A stretch of DNA of 10,181 bases from Deltaproteobacteria bacterium. GTDB lineage: Bacteria > Desulfobacterota > Desulfobacteria > Desulfobacterales > C00003060. The notes under the pieces were generated by a model. The model searched no databases, had not been told where the DNA came from, and was given only the letters and a program-made list of their open reading frames with translations. Of this stretch, positions 1 through 6,782 are shown piece by piece. The stretch is from assembly GCA_003647435.1 (NCBI GenBank), contig QMMV01000042.1:1-10181 (forward strand), read 5' to 3'. Positions within the stretch are counted from its first letter, which is position 1; the number at the start of each line of letters is the position of its first letter. The position numbers and the translations under genes are program-made.

Positions 1-2
1 AG

Positions 3-542
3 GTATTGAGGTTGTGGGGCAGGATCATGAAAAGAGTACCGGGATCTCATATGGTCTTTTCTTTCAGGCATTCACAATCGGAATATGTGCAAGCCCGCAT
101 CCGGGGATATCTTGGCGTATCCCAGGAGCGCATCCATTTCCTGCCGCAAACAGCAACAGAAGAGGAACACCGGGCCAGATATCTGATCGGCGACTTAGCC
201 CTTGACCCATTTCCTTACAGCGGAACAACCACCTCCTGGGAGGCCCTTTCCCAGGGGGTGCCGGTGATCACGCTGAGAGGTGTGAGGCATGTAGAGAGAA
301 CTACATGGAGCCTCCTGGCCAAGCTGGGACTGGGATATCTGGCTGCGGAGGATGAGGCATCTTACGAAAAAAAGGTCGTGACTATGGCACGGGATGCAGA
401 CCACCTCGCTGAAGTGAAAAGAGATGTGAAACGTTCTGTAAGGGACGCAATCGCAAAAGGCAACAGGGATTATGTAAGGGAGCTGGAGACCTGTTTGCTT
501 GATATATGGAAGCGTTATTTGAAGATGCATAAGGGATGCTAA
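3..542 (+). CDS. GT41 (SPINDLY/O-GlcNAc transferase-like) glycosyltransferase, 3' end only
   Basis: The frame is open to the left edge, so the gene begins outside the window and only its last ~179 codons are seen. The fragment matches the C-terminal catalytic half of GT41 enzymes. It has a W-x2-I-x3-VPGS start, then a typical 'RIHFLPQT' strand, then the LDPFPYSGTTTSWEAL block (about 201-248) followed by GVPVITL, where the family binds the UDP-sugar. An R-x3-SLL-x3-GLGYL helix and a Y-x14-L-x2-VKR-x2-R tail complete the pattern. TPR repeats usually precede this domain but would lie upstream. The family moves GlcNAc or related sugars onto Ser/Thr of proteins in the cytoplasm. Directly downstream is flagellin, and GT41-type enzymes such as Caulobacter FlmG modify flagellin, so flagellin is the likely acceptor (inference). 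A strong terminator follows, so it is not co-transcribed with flagellin by default. Family call firm; substrate unproven. Confidence 0.88.
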   Translation, partial: VLRLWGRIMKRVPGSHMVFSFRHSQSEYVQARIRGYLGVSQERIHFLPQTATEEEHRARYLIGDLALDPFPYSGTTTSWEALSQGVPVITLRGVRHVERTTWSLLAKLGLGYLAAEDEASYEKKVVTMARDADHLAEVKRDVKRSVRDAIAKGNRDYVRELETCLLDIWKRYLKMHKGC

Positions 543-588
543 CTGCACATCCCCCGGCCCGCAGAAGATAGAGGCCAGAGTAAGTTTC

Positions 589-637
589 AATCCCCTCCCG
601 GCTCCCCTTTGAGGGAAGATCCGGGAGGGGATTTTTT
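589..637 (+). terminator. Rho-independent terminator after the glycosyltransferase
   Basis: A 13-bp perfect stem (589-601 with 621-633, core TCCCCTCCCGG) with a 19-nt loop runs straight into a T tract (632-637). It lies 47 nt after the glycosyltransferase stop and separates that gene from flagellin. Confidence 0.9.
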
Positions 638-655
638 CTGGATACGAAAAATTGC

Positions 656-684
656 TAAAGTTTCCCCCCCCAGCCTTCCGATAG
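656..684 (+). promoter_or_regulatory. Sigma-28 (FliA)-like promoter for flagellin
   Basis: TAAAGTTT (656-663) matches the FliA -35 box exactly, and TCCGATAG (677-684) matches 6 of 8 bases of the GCCGATAA -10 box. The spacer is 13 nt against the usual 11 and contains a run of eight C. The same TCCGATAG box occurs upstream of fliD, which supports the call. Transcription from here would leave a leader of roughly 250 nt before the flagellin ATG. The long spacer is the main doubt. Confidence 0.6.
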
Positions 685-937
685 AGATATCAAAATAAGG
701 TGACGATCAAACCTGAGGGAAAGGGGGGATGAAAAAAAAGAGGCAGAGAAGCAGGCCATGTTTTCAAGATGGCTTCAGTCAGAAACCTTAAAACCAGTTG
801 GCAGGGAAGCCAATAAAACAAATGTCAGATGTCAGGGATCATGAGCAGATGACCCCGGTGAAATAAAACTCGATTTCCCCGGACAGGCAATTGACCATTG
901 ACGAACGACAACAAATTCAATCAAGGAGGAATGAATT
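685..937 (+). other. Long flagellin 5' leader with dyad and heptad repeats
   Basis: No gene is seen here. The stretch holds a purine-rich tract (about 716-748, several GGA triplets) and an interrupted palindrome TTGGC-N6-GCCAA (798-813) that could be a protein site or a small hairpin. It also has tandem TGTCAGA/TGTCAGG (823-836) and three ATTGACC-like heptads (890-910). It ends in a strong Shine-Dalgarno AAGGAGGA (923-930). A leader this long in front of flagellin leaves room for post-transcriptional control, for example CsrA binding at GGA motifs, but no specific element is recognised. Confidence 0.45.
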
Positions 938-2065
938 ATGGGACTTAGAATTCAAACCAATGTTGCGGCATTAAACGCACACAGGCAGTTAGGTATTTCA
1001 GATGCGAATCTGAGCAAATCTTTGGAAAGACTTTCTTCCGGCTACCGAATCAACAAGGCGGCAGATGATGCCGCCGGTTTGGCTATTGCCGGTAAATTGA
1101 GGGTTAACGTCAAGAGTTATGTAAAAGCATCGGAGAATACTGCCCAGGCTATTGCCATGGTTCAGGTGGCTGAAGGCGCCATGGACCAGATCGAAAACAT
1201 CGTAAACCGTCTGAAGGAACTCGCCACCCAGGCTGCTTCTGCAAACACGGATACTGACGGACGAAGCAGGCTTAATGATGAATTCACAACATTGAAGAAC
1301 GAAATTGACCGGATTGCCAACTCCACCAAATATGGCGGAACAGATCTGATTCATGGAACCTTTGGGGCCAAAGTGGACGACATGACGAGCAATGTTGCGA
1401 GTAAGGGTATTGCCGGCACAAGCAGCATAGACGTCTCCGCGCACATTGGTGATTCGGATGCGGCATTTACCATTCACGATACGGCTGACAACACAATAAC
1501 CCTGACAAATGGTACCATCACTCAAACGGTTACTCTTTCCGATACAGGCGCTCAGACGATCAACTTTGACAAATTAGGGGTAAAGGTCACGGTGGACAAT
1601 GCGTATGACGATAATAGTGAGCTCAACAATGTAGCCTTTACCTGCACCAACGACACCCAGTACATCCAGGTGGGGACCACAAATGACTCCAATGACTACA
1701 TTGCCATGACCATGGGCAACATGGATACAGACCAAAACTATGGTGGTGGCAGTGCACTCAGTGGCTGGTCTATTTCAACTGTGACAGCCGCACAGAACGC
1801 CCTCAATAGTATAGATGCGGCTATCGCATACGTTGCCCAGAAACGTGGTGACCTCGGTGCCATCCAGAACAGGCTCGGTTATGCAGCGGCCAACCTTGCC
1901 ACCACCATAGAAAATACCCAGGCGGCTGAATCGACGATCCGCGATGTGGACATGGCAGCCGAGATGACAAGCTTTACCAAGAACCAGATCCTGCTCCAGG
2001 CCGGTACTGCCATGCTCGCTCAGGCGAATATGGCACCGCAGCAGGTACTGGCTCTGTTCGGCTAA
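938..2065 (+). CDS. fliC: Flagellin (filament subunit)
   Basis: This 375-aa protein is the main subunit of the flagellar filament. The flagellin N-terminal domain spans residues ~1-140, with hallmarks NVAALNAHRQL and SLERLSSGYRINKAADDAAGLAI. The C-terminal domain is ~277-375 and ends LQAGTAMLAQANMAPQQVLALFG, which FliS would bind and which lines the filament core. The D1 stretch VNRLKELATQAASANTD (89-105) keeps the Arg and Leu found in filament-contact and TLR5-recognised flagellins. The ~135-residue middle (142-276) is a beta-rich exposed domain with a 'QYIQVGTTND' strand and many Ser/Thr, possible glycosylation sites for the neighbouring GT41 enzyme. It holds one Cys (236), uncommon in flagellins. 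The ATG has AAGGAGGA 7 nt upstream. It appears monocistronic, with its own promoter and terminator. Length is slightly below the ~500 aa enteric type. Confidence 0.98.
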   Translation: MGLRIQTNVAALNAHRQLGISDANLSKSLERLSSGYRINKAADDAAGLAIAGKLRVNVKSYVKASENTAQAIAMVQVAEGAMDQIENIVNRLKELATQAASANTDTDGRSRLNDEFTTLKNEIDRIANSTKYGGTDLIHGTFGAKVDDMTSNVASKGIAGTSSIDVSAHIGDSDAAFTIHDTADNTITLTNGTITQTVTLSDTGAQTINFDKLGVKVTVDNAYDDNSELNNVAFTCTNDTQYIQVGTTNDSNDYIAMTMGNMDTDQNYGGGSALSGWSISTVTAAQNALNSIDAAIAYVAQKRGDLGAIQNRLGYAAANLATTIENTQAAESTIRDVDMAAEMTSFTKNQILLQAGTAMLAQANMAPQQVLALFG

Positions 2066-2066
2066 T

Positions 2067-2108
2067 AAAATCCTGCTTGCAGGATTTTATGAAACGCAGT
2101 TTCGCTGC
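2067..2108 (+). repeat. Tandem hairpins at the flagellin 3' end
   Basis: A near-perfect palindrome AAAATCCTGC-TT-GCAGGATTTT (2067-2088) starts two bases after the stop codon. A second small hairpin follows (GAAAC-GCA-GTTTC at 2091-2103, or alternatively GCAG/CTGC at 2096-2108). The first stem ends in TTTT and could act as a weak terminator. Together they could protect the 3' end of an abundant mRNA (inference). Confidence 0.6.
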
Positions 2109-2139
2109 TTAAAACCGAACGTGCACTGAAACCCTGACC

Positions 2140-2174
2140 AAAAACCCCGCTTCTTCTTAGAAGCGGGGTTTTTT
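2140..2174 (+). terminator. Rho-independent terminator after flagellin
   Basis: The stem AACCCCGCTTCT (2143-2154) pairs with AGAAGCGGGGTT (2159-2170) around a 4-nt loop and is followed by a T run to 2174. The A run on the left would also pair with the T run, so it could work in both directions. Confidence 0.92.
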
Positions 2175-2178
2175 GATC

Positions 2179-2206
2179 TCAAGTTTCGGGCAAATTTTTC
2201 CGATAG
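2179..2206 (+). promoter_or_regulatory. Sigma-28 (FliA)-like promoter for the fliD unit
   Basis: TCAAGTTT (2179-2186) and TCCGATAG (2199-2206) are separated by 12 nt, close to the FliA consensus TAAAGTTT-N11-GCCGATAA. The -10 box is identical to the one upstream of flagellin. It starts a few bases past the flagellin terminator and would give a leader of about 45 nt before fliD. Confidence 0.65.
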
Positions 2207-2255
2207 TTATATACAGATTGGGCAGCGTTTTCCACTTCCTTGAAAGGAATGAAAT

Positions 2256-5200
2256 ATGTCGCTTAGCACAAACCTTATATCGGGCCTTTCAAGCGGGTTT
2301 GACTGGCGGACGATGATAGACCAATTGATCGCCATTGATCATCGTCGTGTTGATCTGGTTGAGGATAGAAAGAGTGAATACGAATCGAAACTTTCTGAGT
2401 GGCAATCTTTTAATACCAAGCTCCTTTCCCTGAAAACGGCCGCAGAAGAGCTGAAAGATAGTGAAGATTTCTATCTTTATACTTCGAATATGACGACCGA
2501 CAGCAGCACCGTCGAGGGGGAGGATTTAATTTCGGTTTCTACCGGCACCAGCGCTGTTGAAGGCTCCTACACGGTTAAGGTGACCAACCTTGCGCAGTCA
2601 CAAAAACTTTCTTCCAATCCATTTTCCAGCAAGACATCTGAGCTGGGGAGTTCTTATGCCGGGGACATTCTTATTAACGGCAATGTATTGACCATCAATG
2701 CCAGCGATTCCCTAATTGATGTGTGCTCCAGTATCAACAGCCTCAACACGGGAACAGACCCCTCCGGTGTGACAGCCACGGTCGTCACTTACGGGACTGA
2801 TGATTACAGACTTATCTTGACAAGCGATGACACCGGCACAGACGGTATAAGTCTGTTGAACGGAGCGTCAACGAACCTGGTACAGAGGTTCGGATGGAAA
2901 GATAATGAGACGGCTGTCATCAAGAATTCAATAACTAACGGTGCCCAGAGCGACCGCTTTGCCAGGCCCAACGAGGCCGTCAAGACACTTTTAGGGCTTT
3001 CCACGGGAGAGGCGTCTACAGGCACCCTCACAATAGCAGGCACCGCGGTTACGATCAATCTTTCTACCATGTCGCTAAATGATATTAAAGATGCAATTAA
3101 TGATGCAGCCATAACCGGTGTTACGGCCTCCGTCATTTCCCAGACCGAGGATGGGACAACCTACTACCGCCTACAGATCGACGGGACCCAGACATTTGTG
3201 GATGAAAAGAATATTCTGAACACACTCGGCATCCTTGACCACAACAGTACTGATGTCACGGGAGTGGTCTCGGGAAATTCCATGACCTCGGAAGGCGCAT
3301 ACATAACATCGACTACACTCCTTACAGATATTGACGGCTACAACACCTTTACAACAGGTGATTATATAAGACTGAGCGGGACTGATACCTCCGGGGGGAC
3401 TGTTGGAGGGGCAACCGGGTATGTCGATTTTTCGATAACAACTTCCACCACTGTGCAGGACCTTCTGGCTGAAATTGAAACCCAATATGGAAACGTGCTT
3501 GCCTACGTCACCTCTGACGGCAAGATCAGGGTTGATGATCTCACAGGGGGGGCTAATCTTGTCGTGAACCTTGCCGACAATATCCAGGATGCCGGCTCAT
3601 CCCTCGAATTTGTAGATGGAGACGGGAATTTTGCAAGCGCCCCTGTAAGAAAAAGGGAGATCGTTGCGGGCGAGGATGCAATCCTTGAAGTAGACGGAGT
3701 GCAGGTAACAAATTCGGATAACACCATTGACGATATTATCCCGGGGGTTACCCTCAATTTAATTAAAGAGGACCCCTCAACCACCGTCACCCTCAATATC
3801 GTCCATGACATAGATACCATAAAGGGGAAGATCCTGGACTTCGTAGACAAATATAACACTGCAATGTCATATATCAACACCCAGTTTTCCTATGACGAGG
3901 AGGCAGAGACAACCGGGGGTGTCCTATTTGGAGACGGGACGCTTTCCTCAGTCAAGTCCGATCTGACATCTACCCTTAACCAGAGCATATGGGGCGTAGA
4001 CAACGATTTTTCCAGCCTGAGCCTGATCGGGATCGAGAATGAGCGGAATGCCGATGATGAATGGACATTGAGTGTGGATGAGAGCAAGTTGACCGGGTAC
4101 CTCCAGACCAACTTCAATGATGTCATGTCCCTCTTTGTGGGGCAGGGCATTACTTCGACCAGTGCATTGACTTACATAGGTCATACAAGAGATTCAGAGG
4201 CCGGGGAATATACGGTACATGTGTACAGGGCCGCTACCCGGGGCACGGAAACCGGCAATGTAGACCTTTCCGCAGGCGGAGCCGCCGACACACTCACGAT
4301 AACCCAGGGCAACAGCACCGCCACTATTAGCATAACCTCTGGCATGGAACTGGCAGATATCGAGAATGCGATCAATACAGAGCTCGACACGGAATACACG
4401 GAGACACTGGTCGGGGACGAGCAGCTATATTCCGACAATACCCAGACCAACGCGATTACCTCTGAAACCACGTGGAACAATGTTTACGATAGTACCGGCA
4501 CGCAGTTGAATTTCAGCAACAATGACGTGATCTCGTTTTCAGGAACCGATCGGAGCGGGGGCACAGTATCCGGAAGCTACACCATTAGTGATGTCACCAC
4601 GGACAACGTGCAGGGACTTCTCTCCGCCATAGAAGACGCTTTTTCAAGTGAGGTTGCCGCATCCGTTGACACGTCCGGCAGGATTGTCATAACCGACAAG
4701 TATGGAGGCTATAGTCAGCTTTCCATTTCTTCTATAAGTCATCCCACAGAAGGTGCATTCTTCGGAACTGTGGATGTAACCGCCGGCGCCGGGGACGGCA
4801 GCCAGGAGGGCAGATACGCCATGGCAATCACAGCCACGGATGACGGTAACGGCCATCTTGTCCTCAGGAGCGATGATTACGGCAGCACAGGTTTTACTAT
4901 ATCGCAGGACACGAGCGACGGTAACTACGACCATATCATCTACACCACAACCGCAAATACAACCGGCACATCAAGCGGCAATGTTTTTATTGACGGCTCC
5001 ACCACATGGAATGATGTGTACGGCGCCAACGTCGCAAACAACGATACAATTACGATCTCCGGAATGGCACGTGACGGAATCACCCCTATCAGCGGCACCT
5101 ATACCATTACGGATATTACCACTGACACGATAGACGGATTGTTGACCGCAATTGAAACTGCTTACAGTGCCCAGGGTACAACGGTTGATGCGTTTGTCCG

Positions 5201-5783
5201 TGACGGCAAGATCTATGTTGAGGATACTACGGCCGGGTCTTCATCTATTTCCCTGACCCTCACGCCCAATAACGAGGGCGGTGGCAGCTTGGCCCTTGGG
5301 ACCTTCGACCGGACAACGGAGAGGGACCTGGATCTCGGGCTGGTAAACGGTACAGTAACGGGCCAGGATGTGGCCGGCACCATTAACGGGGAATCTGCAA
5401 CCGGTTCCGGGCAGGTCCTGACCGGAGATGAGGGCAATGCAAACACGGATGGATTGTCGATAAGATATAAGGGAACGACCAATAATACGGATGTAGGCAC
5501 AATAAAGTTGACTATCGGCATGGCAGAGCTCTTCGAGCGAATATTATATAACATGACTGATTCAACTTCGGACGGCTATGTTGCCTTCAAGCAGGATTCC
5601 CTTCAAGATACTATCAACGACCTGGAAACCCAGATCACTGAGATGGAGGAACGACTTGATCAGAAGATGGAGATGATGATCAACCGGTTTGTGGCGATGG
5701 AACTCGCCCTGGCCAGGCTGCAGAACCAGAGCTCCTGGCTGACCGGGCAGATCAATGCCGCCGACAGTGCATGGGGGTGGTAG
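2256..5783 (+). CDS. fliD: Flagellar filament cap protein FliD (hook-associated protein 2), greatly expanded
   Basis: FliD forms the cap at the filament tip and folds exported flagellin. The N-terminal FliD domain (~1-115) has the expected 'ISGLSSGFDWRTMIDQLI' start and coiled coil. Flagellin-IN type modules follow (~136-200 and ~256-310). The FliD C-terminal region begins at ~470 ('AILEVDGVQV'), runs to ~628 ('FNDVMSLF') and resumes at ~1064 ('TDGLSIRYKG'). It then ends in a coiled coil (1111-1165) with the usual 'INRFVAMELALARLQNQSSWL' pattern. At 1175 aa the protein is about twice the usual 450-700. The surplus includes three related ~100-residue modules at 353-452, 738-838 and 916-1017. 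The block VAGTINGESATGSGQVLTG (1040-1058) also occurs in other long deltaproteobacterial-style FliDs (from memory). The ATG has AAAGGA 7 nt upstream. The stop codon lies inside a heptad repeat. Confidence 0.96.
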   Translation: MSLSTNLISGLSSGFDWRTMIDQLIAIDHRRVDLVEDRKSEYESKLSEWQSFNTKLLSLKTAAEELKDSEDFYLYTSNMTTDSSTVEGEDLISVSTGTSAVEGSYTVKVTNLAQSQKLSSNPFSSKTSELGSSYAGDILINGNVLTINASDSLIDVCSSINSLNTGTDPSGVTATVVTYGTDDYRLILTSDDTGTDGISLLNGASTNLVQRFGWKDNETAVIKNSITNGAQSDRFARPNEAVKTLLGLSTGEASTGTLTIAGTAVTINLSTMSLNDIKDAINDAAITGVTASVISQTEDGTTYYRLQIDGTQTFVDEKNILNTLGILDHNSTDVTGVVSGNSMTSEGAYITSTTLLTDIDGYNTFTTGDYIRLSGTDTSGGTVGGATGYVDFSITTSTTVQDLLAEIETQYGNVLAYVTSDGKIRVDDLTGGANLVVNLADNIQDAGSSLEFVDGDGNFASAPVRKREIVAGEDAILEVDGVQVTNSDNTIDDIIPGVTLNLIKEDPSTTVTLNIVHDIDTIKGKILDFVDKYNTAMSYINTQFSYDEEAETTGGVLFGDGTLSSVKSDLTSTLNQSIWGVDNDFSSLSLIGIENERNADDEWTLSVDESKLTGYLQTNFNDVMSLFVGQGITSTSALTYIGHTRDSEAGEYTVHVYRAATRGTETGNVDLSAGGAADTLTITQGNSTATISITSGMELADIENAINTELDTEYTETLVGDEQLYSDNTQTNAITSETTWNNVYDSTGTQLNFSNNDVISFSGTDRSGGTVSGSYTISDVTTDNVQGLLSAIEDAFSSEVAASVDTSGRIVITDKYGGYSQLSISSISHPTEGAFFGTVDVTAGAGDGSQEGRYAMAITATDDGNGHLVLRSDDYGSTGFTISQDTSDGNYDHIIYTTTANTTGTSSGNVFIDGSTTWNDVYGANVANNDTITISGMARDGITPISGTYTITDITTDTIDGLLTAIETAYSAQGTTVDAFVRDGKIYVEDTTAGSSSISLTLTPNNEGGGSLALGTFDRTTERDLDLGLVNGTVTGQDVAGTINGESATGSGQVLTGDEGNANTDGLSIRYKGTTNNTDVGTIKLTIGMAELFERILYNMTDSTSDGYVAFKQDSLQDTINDLETQITEMEERLDQKMEMMINRFVAMELALARLQNQSSWLTGQINAADSAWGW
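3312..3611 (+). repeat. FliD internal module, copy 1 (residues 353-452)
   Basis: The protein pattern is T-T-L-L-x-D, then GDYIRLSGTDTSGGTV, then TTVQDLLAEIE, then a SDGKIRVDDLTGGANL strand pair. It sits between the Flagellin-IN part and the first half of the FliD C-terminal region. It aligns clearly with copies 2 and 3 at protein level, less so in DNA, so the duplication is old. Confidence 0.8.
4467..4769 (+). repeat. FliD internal module, copy 2 (residues 738-838)
   Basis: It begins TTWNNVYD, then NDVISFSGTDRSGGTVSGSY, then TTDNVQGLLSAIEDAF, then TSGRIVITDKYGGYSQLSI and EGAFFGT. This is the same order as copies 1 and 3. It lies within the insert that splits the FliD C-terminal region. Confidence 0.8.
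5001..5306 (+). repeat. FliD internal module, copy 3 (residues 916-1017)
   Basis: It begins TTWNDVYG, then NDTITISGMARDG, then TYTITDITTDTIDGLLTAIE, then RDGKIYVEDTTAGSSSISL and GGGSLALGTF. It is closest to copy 2. The 'GD/ND-x-I-x-I-SG ... LL-x-x-IE ... DGKI-x-V-x-D' signature recalls modules in long FlgE hook proteins (from memory). Confidence 0.8.
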
Positions 5784-5814
5784 GTAGTAGGCAGTAGGGA
5801 GTAGGGAGTAGGCA
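5780..5814. repeat. Tandem heptanucleotide repeat, five GTAGGNA units
   Basis: Five uninterrupted 7-base units run from 5780 to 5814, all GTAGGNA, with T, C, G, G and C as the variable base. The fliD stop codon (TAG, 5781-5783) is part of the first unit, so the repeat abuts or has grown into the 3' end of fliD. It fills much of the 82-nt gap before fliS. It resembles the heptanucleotide STRR repeats known from cyanobacteria in type, not necessarily in origin. Confidence 0.9.
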
Positions 5815-5865
5815 AGCTGGCACAACCGGCTAAACGAATAACCAAAACTAAAGGAGGATGTATTA

Positions 5866-6312
5866 ATGTACGGAAACGGAATCAAGGCTTATCAAAAAAC
5901 CGACGTAATTACGGCAGACCCGAAGCGGTTAGTCATCATGTGCTACGAAGAGGCGATCAGGAGCCTCAAGGTTGCCAAGGGAAAATATTTGTCTGGCGAA
6001 TATGAAGCCAAGGCGAAGGCGATACAAAAAGCGCAGGATATCATAACTGAACTTTTATGTGCGCTGGATTTTGAAAAAGGCGGCAGGATCGCCAAGAACC
6101 TGGAGGCCCTTTACAATTACATGATGCGCCGTATCTTGGCTGCAGACGTAAATGCAGACGTAAAAGGCCTTGACGAAGTGGCCGGGATGCTGCAGGAACT
6201 AAGAGATGCCTGGCAAGAGGTTTTTTATGGGAATAGAGAAGCTGTGCCGAAAGTAACGCCGCAGTTGTCTGAACCAGGGACCGGAAAGGTTCCATCTCCA
6301 ATGTACGGATAG
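5866..6312 (+). CDS. fliS: Flagellin export chaperone FliS
   Basis: FliS binds the C-terminal helix of flagellin in the cytoplasm, stops early polymerisation and guides export. This 148-aa protein shows the full family pattern. It has an N-terminal Y-x2-TDVITADPKRLVIMCYEEAI, a basic helix rich in Lys/Ala, 'AQDIITELLCALDFEKGGRIAKNLEALYNYMMRRI', then 'AADVNADVKGLDEVAGMLQELRDAWQEV'. The last ~25 residues are a Pro/Gly-rich tail beyond the four-helix core (usual length 125-135). AAGGAGG (5851-5857) sits 8 nt before the ATG, a strong site. It lies 82 nt after fliD with no terminator between them, so it is probably in the same transcript. The start at 5866 matches the family's short N-terminus. Confidence 0.96.
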   Translation: MYGNGIKAYQKTDVITADPKRLVIMCYEEAIRSLKVAKGKYLSGEYEAKAKAIQKAQDIITELLCALDFEKGGRIAKNLEALYNYMMRRILAADVNADVKGLDEVAGMLQELRDAWQEVFYGNREAVPKVTPQLSEPGTGKVPSPMYG

Positions 6313-6316
6313 CGAG

Positions 6317-6778
6317 ATGATAATGGAAATTGAAGAGACTGTTAGAAAATATTGTGTGCATTTAAAGGAAAAGATTCGGCTTTTGAACAGCTTTAAAAAG
6401 GCTACCGTAAACATTAAGGAGGCCCTTGAGTGCAGAGATATCCCGCTCCTGGATCATTACTTAAAAGAACGCAACGGCATTATAGGCAAAATCGAACAGG
6501 TCGATAAAAAACTTAACAGGATCATCGGGATAGCGGGTTTTTCAATGGGGAAACTATCCCGTGAGGCCAAGAGCTTGCTCGGGGGCTATTTTGACCAGAT
6601 CAGGACACTCCTGGAATCGCTTTCTGATGTGGACAGAGATTGCTTGAGTCTGGCCCGGGTCGAATATGATTGCATCAAATCCGAGATACTTAAGACACAA
6701 CAAGGGCGGCATACTGTCACGCAATACAGGCCAAAATCAGGTCAAAGTGCAAGGTTGTTGGATATAAAGAGGGTTTGA
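6317..6778 (+). CDS. Small helical protein, probable FliT/FlgN-type flagellar chaperone
   Basis: I do not recognise a firm family. The 153-aa protein is predicted almost all helical, highly charged and coiled-coil-like. Residues 1-70 carry 'LKEKIRLLNSF' and 'IKEALECRDIPLLDHYLKERNGIIGKIEQVDKKLNRI'. That 'AL-x-x-x-D-x-x-x-L-x-x-x-L-x-E-R' register is typical of FlgN and FliT chaperones. A second helical pair covers ~80-130, and the basic tail looks disordered. Sitting just after fliS, where fliT occurs in many genomes, it could chaperone FliD (inference). It starts 4 nt after the fliS stop. ATG codons at 6317 and 6323 are both possible, and neither has a strong ribosome site, so translational coupling to fliS is likely. 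No signal peptide or membrane segment is seen. Confidence 0.75.
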   Translation: MIMEIEETVRKYCVHLKEKIRLLNSFKKATVNIKEALECRDIPLLDHYLKERNGIIGKIEQVDKKLNRIIGIAGFSMGKLSREAKSLLGGYFDQIRTLLESLSDVDRDCLSLARVEYDCIKSEILKTQQGRHTVTQYRPKSGQSARLLDIKRV

Positions 6779-6782
6779 TATC

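Noticed and set aside
785..815. Sigma-54 promoter around TTGGCAGGGAAGCCAA
   Set aside because: GG is present but no GC sits at the required 10-base distance. It fits better as a dyad.
998..1525. Long antisense frame within flagellin
   Set aside because: It is an overlap shadow of a strongly coding gene, with no start signal. The same applies to the antisense frames across fliD.
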